From the NCBI GenBank assembly GCA_016780605.1, contig JADHLS010000386.1, positions 1 through 5,848 on the forward strand: DNA of 5,848 nt. Reading direction: 5' to 3'. The position numbers and the translations under genes are program-made. Shown here in pieces: positions 1 to 5,049 of this stretch (its first letter is position 1; the number at the start of each line of letters is the position of its first letter). This DNA comes from Reyranella sp. Lineage in GTDB: Bacteria > Pseudomonadota > Alphaproteobacteria > Reyranellales > Reyranellaceae. The notes beneath the pieces are model-generated. The model made no database searches and had not been told where the DNA came from. It saw only the letters and a list, made by a program, of their open reading frames with translations.

Positions 1-2
1 AG

Positions 3-395
3 GAATGTGGTGTTCATCAGAACACGCTGTTGAACTTCGAAAACGGCAAGCACCTCGGCCTCGAAGAAACCGTTGCCGCTATCAGGGTGGCACTCGAGGC
101 TGCCGGCGTCATTTTCGTGGCGGGCGGGGTGAGGCTGAGGCGGTTCATGGTCGGCGACCGCGTGAGATTTCGACGACTGTCTCGTTTCAAGCCACCCGCC
201 GTCGGGCAGCACGACATCGGCCGGGTTGTTGAAGTGGAAAGGCTATCCGCGGCCGCTTCAACCTACAGAATGCGCGTTCAGTTTGACCACATCGGCGCCC
301 TGCCCCTCATCCCCAAGGCCGAATTCGAGCTTGTCGTAGCGAAGCGCAGCAGACACGACGCAATTTCACATCAGGCGGAGTTAATTTTGCGTTGA
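3..395 (+). CDS. XRE-family HTH protein, C-terminal part, fused to a small beta-rich domain (5' end outside window)
   Basis: The frame is open from the left edge, so the N-terminus is missing; 130 codons plus TGA are visible. The first part (VHQNTLLNFENGKH, then TVAAIRVALEAAGV and GGVRLRR) matches the usual end of alphaproteobacterial XRE/Cro-C1 regulators: recognition helix, a helix of the type 'AAIRRALEAAGVEF', and a terminal VRLR. It therefore probably binds DNA in the cytoplasm. After about residue 48 a second segment begins (MVGDRVRFRR, then GRVVEVE, YRMRVQF, PKAEFELV), alternating beta strands like a small SH3/KOW-type barrel; that assignment is inference. The internal ATG at 147 has a GAGG about nine bases upstream, so the second part may also be made separately or may once have been its own gene. 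A TTG at 30 could serve as a start, but the homology before it argues for a gene truncated by the window edge. Confidence 0.7.
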   Translation, partial: ECGVHQNTLLNFENGKHLGLEETVAAIRVALEAAGVIFVAGGVRLRRFMVGDRVRFRRLSRFKPPAVGQHDIGRVVEVERLSAAASTYRMRVQFDHIGALPLIPKAEFELVVAKRSRHDAISHQAELILR

Positions 396-447
396 GTGTC
401 ACTAACGCGGCACACGTATGCAATGCACCAACCAATCGATGTGGCGC

Positions 448-473
448 GGGGGACACACCCCCGTCCCCTTTTT
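448..473 (+). terminator. Intrinsic terminator after the XRE gene
   Basis: GGGGAC (449-454) can pair with GTCCCC (463-468) around an 8-base loop, followed directly by TTTTT (469-473). A competing stem CGGGGG/CCCCCG (447-452/458-463) exists in the same place. It lies 53 bases after the XRE stop and about 80 bases before the OmpA start, so it would separate the two transcripts. Confidence 0.5.
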
Positions 474-554
474 GCGGCGATCTGATGGTCGGATTGCAAC
501 CGAAGCGTGGGTCGCGCCGTTGGCGTCGCATCCTGCTAAACGAGGGGGACAACC

Positions 555-1502
555 TTGAAGAGAATTCTACCGGCGGCCCTTGCCGCTTTTCTGCCTGTCG
601 TCAGCTAGGCCCAGACCATCAACCCGTACCAAGGCTTCTATATCGGCGCCGGCGGTGGCGCCGAATGGGCCATCGGCAACAACCCCAATGCCTCCACCTG
701 GACTGGCTGGGCGGCCGGCGGCAAGGCCGGCTACGATTTCGTCGGGCCGCGTGCGGAGGTCGAGGTCGGCTACGGCCAGATCCCGACGAGCGCGAACGTC
801 CCTGGTACGGCGATCAACGGCAAGGTCGGTCAGCTTACAGCGATGGCCAACCTGCTGTACGACTTCTTTCCTGCATCGACCCTCACCCCGTACGTCGGTG
901 CCGGTGTCGGCATTGCCTTCGTCGACAGCAACGCCTCGCTGGGGAGTACCCAGTTCGCATGGCAGGCCATGCTTGGCGTCGCCTACAATGTCACGGATTC
1001 ACTGCGCTTCCAGGTCGAAGGTCGGTACCTCGGTACGACCAACCCCAGCGTGAACACCCCGATCGGCAACATCAGCTACAGCAACCAGAACATCCTGGCG
1101 TTGGCTGGCGTTCAGTTCAAGTTCGGCGCCCCGAGTGCGGCTCCTCCGCCGCCCCCTCCGGCGCAACCGGCAGCGCCATCATTCATGGTGTTCTTCGACT
1201 GGGATCGGTCGAACCTCAGCCAGCAGGCGCTGGCGACGATCGGCCAGGTAGCGCAGGTCTTCAAGACCAAGGGCAACGCCCGCATCACGGCGACCGGCCA
1301 CACCGACACGTCGGGCCCAGAGAGCTACAACATGGCGCTGTCGCTGCGTCGCGCCAACGCGGTGAAGGACGCCCTGGTGCGTGAGGGCGTGCCGGCGGCG
1401 GCGATCACGGTGATCGGCCGCGGCGAGCAGGGCCTGCTGGTCCCGACCGCCGACGGTGTCCGCGAGCCGCAGAACCGCCGCGTCGAGATCGTCATTCAAT
1501 GA
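555..1502 (+). pseudogene. OmpA-family outer-membrane beta-barrel protein with peptidoglycan-binding domain; in-frame TAG in the signal peptide
   Basis: The start is TTG at 555: an in-frame TAA at 537 excludes anything earlier, and AGGGGG at 543-548 gives a ribosome-binding site six bases before it. The signal peptide is LKRILPAALAAFLPVVS, then TAG (606-608), then AQT. A CAG-to-TAG change would restore S-Q-A, a proper signal peptidase I site. The rest stays in frame to the TGA at 1502. Codons about 25-190 give alternating strands with aromatic ends (GFYIGAGGG, YVGAGVGIAFV, LALAGVQFKFG), as in Omp25/OmpA-like 8-strand barrels. A proline linker follows (about 192-208), then a complete OmpA C-terminal domain (about 209-315). 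Its GHTD aspartate (codon 251) and LSLRR arginine (266) have the same 15-residue spacing as E. coli D271 and R286, which hold diaminopimelate. The role would be anchoring the outer membrane to the cell wall. Without suppression the protein would not be exported; the first ATG after the TAG (843) would lose half the barrel and lacks a ribosome-binding site. Family call very likely; status as pseudogene less certain. Confidence 0.85.
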
Positions 1503-1560
1503 CGGCGCTGCTGCCATCGGAATGAGGAGTTCCTCCGCGTGTGCACGCAACCGATGGTTT

Positions 1561-1597
1561 GGATCCCGGCAGCGATGCCGGGGTCCTTTACTTTTTT
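1561..1597 (+). terminator. Strong intrinsic terminator after the OmpA-family gene
   Basis: GGATCCCGGCA (1561-1571) pairs with TGCCGGGGTCC (1576-1586) over 11 bp with one T-G wobble. A GCGA tetraloop of the GNRA class closes it, and TTTACTTTTTT follows. It sits about 60 bases after the OmpA stop. A well-formed terminator suggests the locus was an ordinary expressed gene until recently. Confidence 0.9.
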
Positions 1598-1734
1598 GAC
1601 GGCTGAGAGCGCGGCCACTGAAAGGCGTCCCGGTAGGGCATGCGGCATGGCTGAGATATCGCCGCCGTGGCATGTACGTGGACAGAAACGGCAGTACAAT
1701 TGCCCCTCAGTCGAAGCCGTGGGAGAGACCGGCC

Positions 1735-2369
1735 TTGAAGCGTAGCGCGATGGCGATCTGGAGTTGCGCCCTTCCCCCTGTGCCGGCCACGGCCGCTGTC
1801 GCCCAGGATTGCCGAGCAACCCTGGCGGGCAATGTTCCGGGGTGGAACGATCTGAACACGCCGAGCAGGGGGCGTCGCAGACAAGCCTCCACAATGAGGT
1901 CGTGTGCGCCGATTGCACGCCCACGGTCTTCGTGGAGGCGTTTGTCGCCCCCGCCTCGCTGCGCTTCCGCAGTCAGGCCCTGGCCTTGGGGACCGGCACG
2001 GCGTTCGCCCAGTCAGAGTTGGGCAATCCCCAAAGCCGCGTCGACTTCCTCGCCGACCTCGTACAGTCCGAGCGAGCCCGATCGCCAGTTCGACGGGCAC
2101 GTTGAGGGCGTAGCGGTAATCACCTCGGTGGGATGATCGTCGCCACACTCCGCGGCGACTGCAGCGAGGCGCCTGGCAGGCTGCAGGCCTCCTACTTCAC
2201 CGGGTTCAACGATAGTTGCCTGTATCGTATCCGCGTCATGTGCCCAGGATGGGAGCCGCTGCCACCCGACGTCCAGGACCGGGTCGCCGCTTTCTTGGAG
2301 AAGATCCAGTTCAGCCCCTGGACTGAACTTCGATTCCGGTGGTGCCGTGCGCGGTTCAATCGGGGCTGA
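1735..2369 (+). pseudogene. Secreted protein of unknown family, broken by about three frameshifts
   Basis: Protein-like sequence runs through 1735-2369 but only by changing frame. It begins at TTG 1735 (GGGAG upstream; ATG 1750 is an alternative) with a probable signal peptide ending TAAVA before QDC, then GNVPGWNDLNT. Around the G5 run at 1868-1872 it moves to the frame reading SLHNEVVCADCTPTVFVEAF and then SRVDFLADLVQSE. Near 2070-2085 it moves to the frame reading DRQFDGHVEGVAVITSVG, and near 2130 back to MIVATLRGDCSEA through CPGWEPLPPDVQDRVAAFLE. The shifts fit one lost, one gained and one lost base. Joined, they give a cysteine-containing periplasmic or secreted protein of about 200 residues. 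I do not recognise the family. The last residues after about 2320 look unconserved, so the true end may also be displaced. No single frame is an intact gene, though 2133-2369 has an ATG. Confidence 0.55.
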
Positions 2370-2727
2370 AGCCGGAGGGCTGCCGCGCCCAGATGCTTTC
2401 GTTGGCGCGGGAAATGATGTCGCTGCCCGGCCCTGTTATCGCGCCGAAGAGTGGCCGGCAGCGGCCGGAAACGAGGATCGCGGCTTCCTCGACGGGCCAG
2501 CTATCGTTCCCTGATGGGCGCAGGTCGCTCGTTTGGCAATCTTGTAACAGCTGTCTCTTCAGCTCCCCCTTGTCGTCCGGGGGCTCGGGCATCGGACTGC
2601 ACGATGTGCTCACCAGCAGCGTCAAGGCGACGAGAATCCTCAGGCCCGCCGCGCTCAATCCAAGCCGAGGACGCCGGCCCTTTGGGTCACTCGGCGCCCC
2701 TGCGCCAAGCCTACTGCGCGGTGTCAT
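2356..2727 (-). CDS. Putative small lipoprotein, unknown function
   Basis: Encodes 123 residues from the ATG at 2727, preceded by GGAG eight bases upstream. A long basic N-region (about 30 residues, many R and P) leads into LRILVALTLLVSTSC. Cys43 follows a hydrophobic stretch and fits a relaxed lipobox (V-S-T-S-C), although position -3 is Ser rather than the usual Leu. A TTG at 2658 would give a more normal-length N-region. The mature part has two further cysteines (Cys64 and Cys90; a disulfide is possible), an acidic-proline start (PMPEPPDD) and no recognised domain. If lipidated it would sit at the cell envelope. Its end overlaps the convergent broken gene by 14 bases. The XRE gene upstream on the same strand lies 154 bases away, and no terminator was found between them. 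Real gene moderately likely. Confidence 0.5.
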   Translation of the reverse strand: MTPRSRLGAGAPSDPKGRRPRLGLSAAGLRILVALTLLVSTSCSPMPEPPDDKGELKRQLLQDCQTSDLRPSGNDSWPVEEAAILVSGRCRPLFGAITGPGSDIISRANESIWARQPSGFSPD

Positions 2728-2881
2728 GGACCCGGCTCCGAAGGTTGTCGGGTCATCATACCGGCACACGTCAACTTTCAGCTGGTCCGTTGTCGCTCCC
2801 CCTTCCCAGGGCTTCCTCGGTGCTTGTCGCAGTGCTGCAGGCCATAGTCGCTGTGCAGAGCCAGAATCTGGAAGCGCCCCG

Positions 2882-3337
2882 TTAGTGCTTCCTGCGGCGG
2901 CCCAGGACCTCGGCGTGGCTCGCCGCACCCACGGCCTTCACCATCTCGAAGATACGCTTGCGCACGCGGCCTTCGCGGATCTTGTAGTAGGCGCGGACCA
3001 GCTCGAGCGTCTCGCGCTTGATCAGCGGATCCTTCTCCTGCTCGAAGGGCGTGCCGGCCTCGCCGAAGCCCTTGCGGCCGCGGCCCGACATCGGCCGTCC
3101 CGACAGCGCGTTCGACGGCATCTCGTCGAAGAAGTACGACACCGGCACATCGAGAACCTTGGCGAATTCGTAGAGCCGGCTCGAGCCGATGCGGTTTGAG
3201 CCGCGCTCGTACTTCTGAATTTGCTGGAAGGTGAGCCCGACGGCGTCGCCGAGCTTACTTTGGCTCATGGCAAGCAGCGTGCGGCGCTGGCGCATGCGCG
3301 TGCCGACGTGCACGTCAACCGCGTGTGATTTTGCCAT
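2882..3337 (-). CDS. XRE-family transcriptional regulator, PraR/PhrR-like
   Basis: 151 residues starting MAKSHAVDVHVG. This ATG (3337) is chosen over the in-frame ATG at 3388 because AGAGGGAAG lies just upstream and family members begin close to the 'DxHVG' motif. The HTH covers about residues 12-67: VGTRMRQRRTLLAMSQSKLG, then GLTFQQIQKYERGSNRIG and VLDVPVSYFFDEMP. This matches the PraR/PhrR group of rhizobia and related alphaproteobacteria, whose characterised members are dimeric DNA-binding repressors affecting biofilm, attachment and quorum-sensing genes. The C-terminal part is a charged helical segment (TLELVRAYYKIREGRVRKRI) ending in a basic tail (GRRRKH). It diverges from the alpha-CTD-like gene across a 129-bp region, so joint control or autoregulation is plausible. 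The actual targets cannot be read from the sequence. Confidence 0.9.
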   Translation of the reverse strand: MAKSHAVDVHVGTRMRQRRTLLAMSQSKLGDAVGLTFQQIQKYERGSNRIGSSRLYEFAKVLDVPVSYFFDEMPSNALSGRPMSGRGRKGFGEAGTPFEQEKDPLIKRETLELVRAYYKIREGRVRKRIFEMVKAVGAASHAEVLGRRRKH

Positions 3338-3466
3338 GTATTCACTTCCCTCTTGATTGTAGCCCACTCGCCAAGACAACCTAGACATTGTTGCGGCCTA
3401 AAATCCATGCGCCATTTGCTCACTGATGCTTCGCTCTTGGGCATTTAAGCAAATTGGGAGGAAGAG
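3338..3466. promoter_or_regulatory. Divergent regulatory region between PraR-like regulator and alpha-CTD-like gene
   Basis: 129 bp shared by two divergent genes. Toward the regulator there is a TACAAT -10-like hexamer on the minus strand (ATTGTA at 3356-3361) without a clear -35. Two inverted repeats are visible: CAAC(3377-3380)-N9-GTTG(3390-3393), and ATTTGCT (3414-3420)/AGCAAAT (3448-3454). Either could be an operator; neither is proven. The alpha-CTD-like gene has a clear ribosome-binding site, GGGAGG (3456-3461), five bases from its GTG. Confidence 0.4.
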
Positions 3467-3898
3467 GTGTCGGAATTCAACAAAGGCCCCGCGCTGTCTT
3501 TCCGGCAAGAAATCCGCGCGACCGAGGATTGGCGGGATCGTGGGGTTAGCCTGCGCTGCGCGCGTGCCTTGGCCAACTTCGGCATCCTGACGATAGAGGA
3601 TCTACGCGCGGCAAGTGATCACGAACTCTCGACCATACCCAATATCGCGCGCAAGAGCCTGGTCGAGATTTACCAGTTCATTGGCCGCAAGATGCCCGGC
3701 AACGCCAGAACGCCGGAGCAAATACAAGCTGGCTATGAACAGGCGTGGCGCGCCAAAGTGGGCAACGACCGCTTCGAGAGCATCGTCGACTCAATCGTTG
3801 AGATGGCAGGCGATGCGCTCGACAGGCCAAGCGTTGCCGCTGGCCAAGCTCTGTGGGCGGCCGCACGACGGCAACGTGCGGAAAAGCAGAAGCGGTAG
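3467..3898 (+). CDS. Stand-alone RNA polymerase alpha C-terminal-domain-like protein
   Basis: 143 residues from GTG 3467, with GGGAGG five bases upstream. Residues about 27-73 align without gaps to the alpha-CTD of bacterial RpoA: VSLRCARALANFGI, then IEDLRAASDHELSTIPNIARKSLVEI. By position R30 corresponds to E. coli R265, N59 to N294, K63 to K298 and S64 to S299, the residues that contact UP-element DNA. G296 is replaced by Ala and N268 by Arg. RpoA itself is about 330 residues with a large N-terminal assembly domain that is absent here, so this cannot be the polymerase subunit. Instead an unrelated 26-residue leader precedes the fold, and an alpha-helical, basic-ended tail follows (AGYEQAWRAKVGNDRFESIV, ending RRQRAEKQKR). 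It probably binds AT-rich or promoter DNA, or meets sigma or activators as alpha-CTD does; this role is inference. It diverges from the PraR-like gene. Confidence 0.8.
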   Translation: MSEFNKGPALSFRQEIRATEDWRDRGVSLRCARALANFGILTIEDLRAASDHELSTIPNIARKSLVEIYQFIGRKMPGNARTPEQIQAGYEQAWRAKVGNDRFESIVDSIVEMAGDALDRPSVAAGQALWAAARRQRAEKQKR

Positions 3899-3965
3899 CG
3901 ATCGGCTAGAAGCATCCGAGAGTCTGATGATGTAAGTCTGCAGGTTGTAGCCCGGGGCTCCTGCA

Positions 3966-4330
3966 CCGAGTTGGCGACGCCTGCGCGACGTCAAGCGCGC
4001 TTGACGCGATCGATCAGGCGTTGCGGCTGTCAAGCCCGACATTGAATTGGACGACATCAAGCCCAAGCCGATGCCGCCGCGTCATGCGGCCTACAAGGGC
4101 GAGGCCGCGCGGATCGTGCTGGCAACGCTGCGCAACGCGAAGCGGCCATGCTCTACCCAGGAATTAACCATGCACGTTATGGCAGAGCGCGGATGAATAC
4201 TGCTGACAAACGGCTGGTCAAGACAGTCGGGAAGCGTGTCGGCGCCTGTCTTCGGCATCACCGAGCCAAGGGACTGATCCGCTCGACGACGGGACTCGGA
4301 GACCGTCTTGCTTGGGGGGTGGCACGATAG
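3966..4330 (+). pseudogene. Remnant of a hypothetical protein (coiled-coil plus winged-helix-like), multiply frameshifted
   Basis: Pieces of one protein appear in successive frames: RRLRDVKR (about 3974-3997), then ALDAIDQALRL (3997-4029), then KPDIELDDIKPKPMPPRH through MHVMAERG (4032-4193, stop TGA 4194), then NTADKRLVKTVGKRVGACL through RLAWGVAR (4198-4330, stop TAG). From memory, intact relatives are alphaproteobacterial hypothetical proteins. They have an N-terminal coiled coil, a 'RLF-PDI-L-DIKPKP-PPRH' linker and a C-terminal helical domain that looks winged-helix-like, often near mobile DNA. Adding one T after 4029 restores LRLFKPD, and adding one T near 4194 restores ERGLNTADKR, so single-base losses explain both breaks. 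The coiled-coil N-terminus is mostly unreadable and no start is visible. The ATG at 4148 opens only the last fragment. Function unknown; DNA binding is a guess. Confidence 0.65.
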
Positions 4331-4526
4331 GAAGTCCCTCAAGGGCCCTGCGGTACCGCTCTCGGATTTCCGGATCACCGTCCAACCGTCGATTGATGTG
4401 TTCTTCTAGGGCGATGCGGATCACATCGACTGCGGCGGCATTGTAGTTGGCGGCGAGAAAAGCCCGCAGTTTGGTCGCCAAAGGCTCCCCAAGCTGGAAC
4501 TTCTTGTCGTTGTACAGCTTTGCCAT
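4218..4526 (-). CDS. Ribbon-helix-helix-like DNA-binding protein (orphan antitoxin/regulator type)
   Basis: 102 residues from the ATG at 4526, the only Met in the protein. Residues about 8-48 have the ribbon-helix-helix pattern: strand KKFQLGEPL, helix ATKLRAFLAANYN, turn, and helix AAAVDVIRIALEEHINRRL, comparable to the 'xxVIRxALxxyLxxR' helix of Arc/MetJ/CopG-type proteins. Such proteins dimerise and bind short palindromes, often repressing their own promoter. Two tandem palindromes abut this start codon. No Shine-Dalgarno sequence is present between them and the ATG. The rest (PEIRERYRRALEGLPIVPPP and a polar tail) has no recognised domain. No toxin gene follows: the 3' third runs antisense into the broken gene that ends at 4330. 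It may be a solitary antitoxin-like regulator. Fold assignment is by pattern only. Confidence 0.6.
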   Translation of the reverse strand: MAKLYNDKKFQLGEPLATKLRAFLAANYNAAAVDVIRIALEEHINRRLDGDPEIRERYRRALEGLPIVPPPKQDGLRVPSSSGSVPWLGDAEDRRRHASRLS

Positions 4527-4527
4527 T

Positions 4528-4547
4528 AAAGTACTTTAAAGTACTTT
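4528..4547. promoter_or_regulatory. Tandem palindromic operator at the RHH gene start
   Basis: Two perfect direct copies of the self-complementary 10-mer AAAGTACTTT (4528-4537 and 4538-4547), so the full 20 bp is also a perfect palindrome. The copies are one helical turn apart, the layout expected for two RHH dimers bound side by side. The site ends one base before the ATG at 4526, so binding should block transcription or its start. Confidence 0.75.
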
Positions 4548-4562
4548 TTCATTGACGGTCGA
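4533..4562 (-). promoter_or_regulatory. Candidate promoter of the RHH gene, overlapping the operator
   Basis: On the minus strand TCGACC (4562-4557, 4 of 6 to TTGACA) and TAAAGT (4538-4533, 4 of 6 to TATAAT) are 18 bp apart. The expected start point, seven bases past the -10, falls on the A of the ATG at 4526, giving a leaderless mRNA. This fits the missing ribosome-binding site. The matches are modest. Confidence 0.35.
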
Positions 4563-4577
4563 ATCTGGAATCGCCAC

Positions 4578-4617
4578 AATCAAAATCACAAAAGAAAGGG
4601 CCCCCGGAAGGGGGCCC
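4578..4617 (-). terminator. Intrinsic terminator after the 49-aa gene
   Basis: GGGCCCCC (4598-4605) and GGGGGCCC (4610-4617) form an 8-bp GC stem with a 4-base loop. Read on the minus strand the stem is followed by TTTCTTTTGTGATTTT. It lies 11 bases beyond the stop of the 49-aa ORF and upstream of the RHH promoter region, so it isolates the two genes. On the plus strand no T tract follows. Confidence 0.8.
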
Positions 4618-4628
4618 AAGAACGCAGT

Positions 4629-4778
4629 TTAGCTGTAAAGGAAGTACTCTTGGCCGGTATCCCCGGGCCAGGGCCGGAAATGGGAGCGGACGAGCTCCCA
4701 TTTTCCTTTTCTGAGCCTCCGGTAGCCGCTTACGAAAACGTAGCGACCCCATCGGCGTCCGTTGACGAATGCAGCCAT
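4629..4778 (-). CDS. Small basic aromatic protein, 49 aa, unknown function
   Basis: An ORF from ATG 4778 to TAA 4629, shorter than most gene-calling limits. GGAGG (4788-4784 on the minus strand) sits five bases before the ATG, an excellent ribosome-binding site, and a strong intrinsic terminator starts 11 bases after the stop. The protein is rich in Arg/Lys and aromatic residues: GRRWGRYVFVSGYRRLRKGK, then WELVRSHFRPWPG, ending EYFLYS. There is no hydrophobic segment long enough for a membrane helix and no cysteine. The pattern 'GYxRxxxGxxxxVRxHxRPxPG' reminds me of short hypothetical proteins in mobile or phage-related regions, but I cannot name a family. A nucleic-acid-binding role is possible from charge alone. 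An overlapping 92-aa frame on the same strand lacks a ribosome-binding site and reads through the terminator, so this frame is preferred. Confidence 0.65.
   Translation of the reverse strand: MAAFVNGRRWGRYVFVSGYRRLRKGKWELVRSHFRPWPGDTGQEYFLYS
4678..4703 (+). terminator. Hairpin with T-rich tail inside the 49-aa ORF (possible plus-strand terminator)
   Basis: AAATGGGAGC (4678-4687) pairs perfectly with GCTCCCATTT (4694-4703) around GGACGA, followed on the plus strand by TCCTTTTCTG. It could stop plus-strand transcription approaching from the left. On the minus strand it lies within coding sequence, where it may only reflect codon choice. Confidence 0.4.
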
Positions 4779-4947
4779 TGCCGCCTCCGTCTTTGATGCC
4801 GGAGGGGGTCCGGCACCCCTGAGGCACCCCTTGCGCCCCGGCCTCAGACGAGGTGCAAGGGGGGATGGGGGTTCAGGATCGCGGACAAAGGCGGCTAAGC
4901 CGCAGTCGGTACCTACTAGGTTTCCTAGTGGTGCGACAGTTAGTCAA
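4779..4947 (-). promoter_or_regulatory. Hairpin-rich leader upstream of the 49-aa gene
   Basis: Three hairpins are visible in the presumed leader. TGCCGG/CCGGCA (4797-4802/4810-4815) lies eight bases upstream of the ribosome-binding site. CCCCTTGC/GCAAGGGG (4827-4834/4855-4862) has an inner CCTC/GAGG. CTACTAGG/CCTAGTGG (4913-4920/4924-4931) has one wobble. A TTGACT -35-like hexamer lies at 4947-4942 on the minus strand, without a convincing -10. No known riboswitch was recognised. Possible attenuator, or simply a GC-rich spacer. Confidence 0.35.
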
Positions 4948-4994
4948 GGACGATTTTGTGGAGGGTGGCGCTGAGCACCCCAATAAGTTGCGGA

Positions 4995-5018
4995 GCAGCG
5001 CCGGCTGGAAAGCGCTGC
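4995..5018. other. Hairpin downstream of the 174-aa gene
   Basis: GCAGCGC (4995-5001) pairs with GCGCTGC (5012-5018) around a 10-base loop, 32 bases past the 174-aa gene's stop. Neither strand has a proper T tract, so it may stabilise the mRNA end or be incidental. Confidence 0.3.
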
Positions 5019-5049
5019 CCATATTGTTTTGCCGCACTAGACAAAACTG

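Noticed and set aside
392..1384. Long plus-strand frame (330 codons) overlapping the OmpA-family gene
   Set aside because: It is out of frame with the clear OmpA domain, is extremely Arg/Gly/Pro/Gln-rich, and has no ribosome-binding site. Its openness comes from GC-rich codon bias of the real frame.
1679..1700. TGGACA and TACAAT as a promoter for the broken secreted gene
   Set aside because: The hexamers are only 10 bp apart, too close for a sigma-70-type promoter, and no better -35 is present.
1588..2148. Minus-strand frame (186 codons) across the broken secreted gene
   Set aside because: It is Arg/Gly/Pro-rich with no domain and no supporting signals. The plus strand carries the protein-like text.
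2728..2881. Gap between the lipoprotein and PraR-like genes searched for a small gene or terminator
   Set aside because: Only a short minus-strand frame without start or ribosome-binding site was found, and no stem followed by T residues.
2339..3199. Long plus-strand frame (286 codons) opposite the lipoprotein and PraR-like genes
   Set aside because: Over its second half it is simply the complement of the well-supported regulator gene. It has no recognisable domain and its composition is Ala/Arg/Leu-rich as expected of a shadow in GC-rich DNA.
4641..4650. GAAGTACTCT, an imperfect copy of the AAAGTACTTT operator element
   Set aside because: It matches 8 of 10 bases but lies inside the 3' end of the 49-aa ORF, about 115 bases from the RHH start and behind a terminator. 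A short AT-type palindrome can occur by chance.
4549..4827. Minus-strand 92-codon frame overlapping the 49-aa ORF
   Set aside because: It lacks a ribosome-binding site, reads through the intrinsic terminator hairpin and looks like shadow sequence. The alternative frame with GGAGG and a stop before the terminator is better supported.
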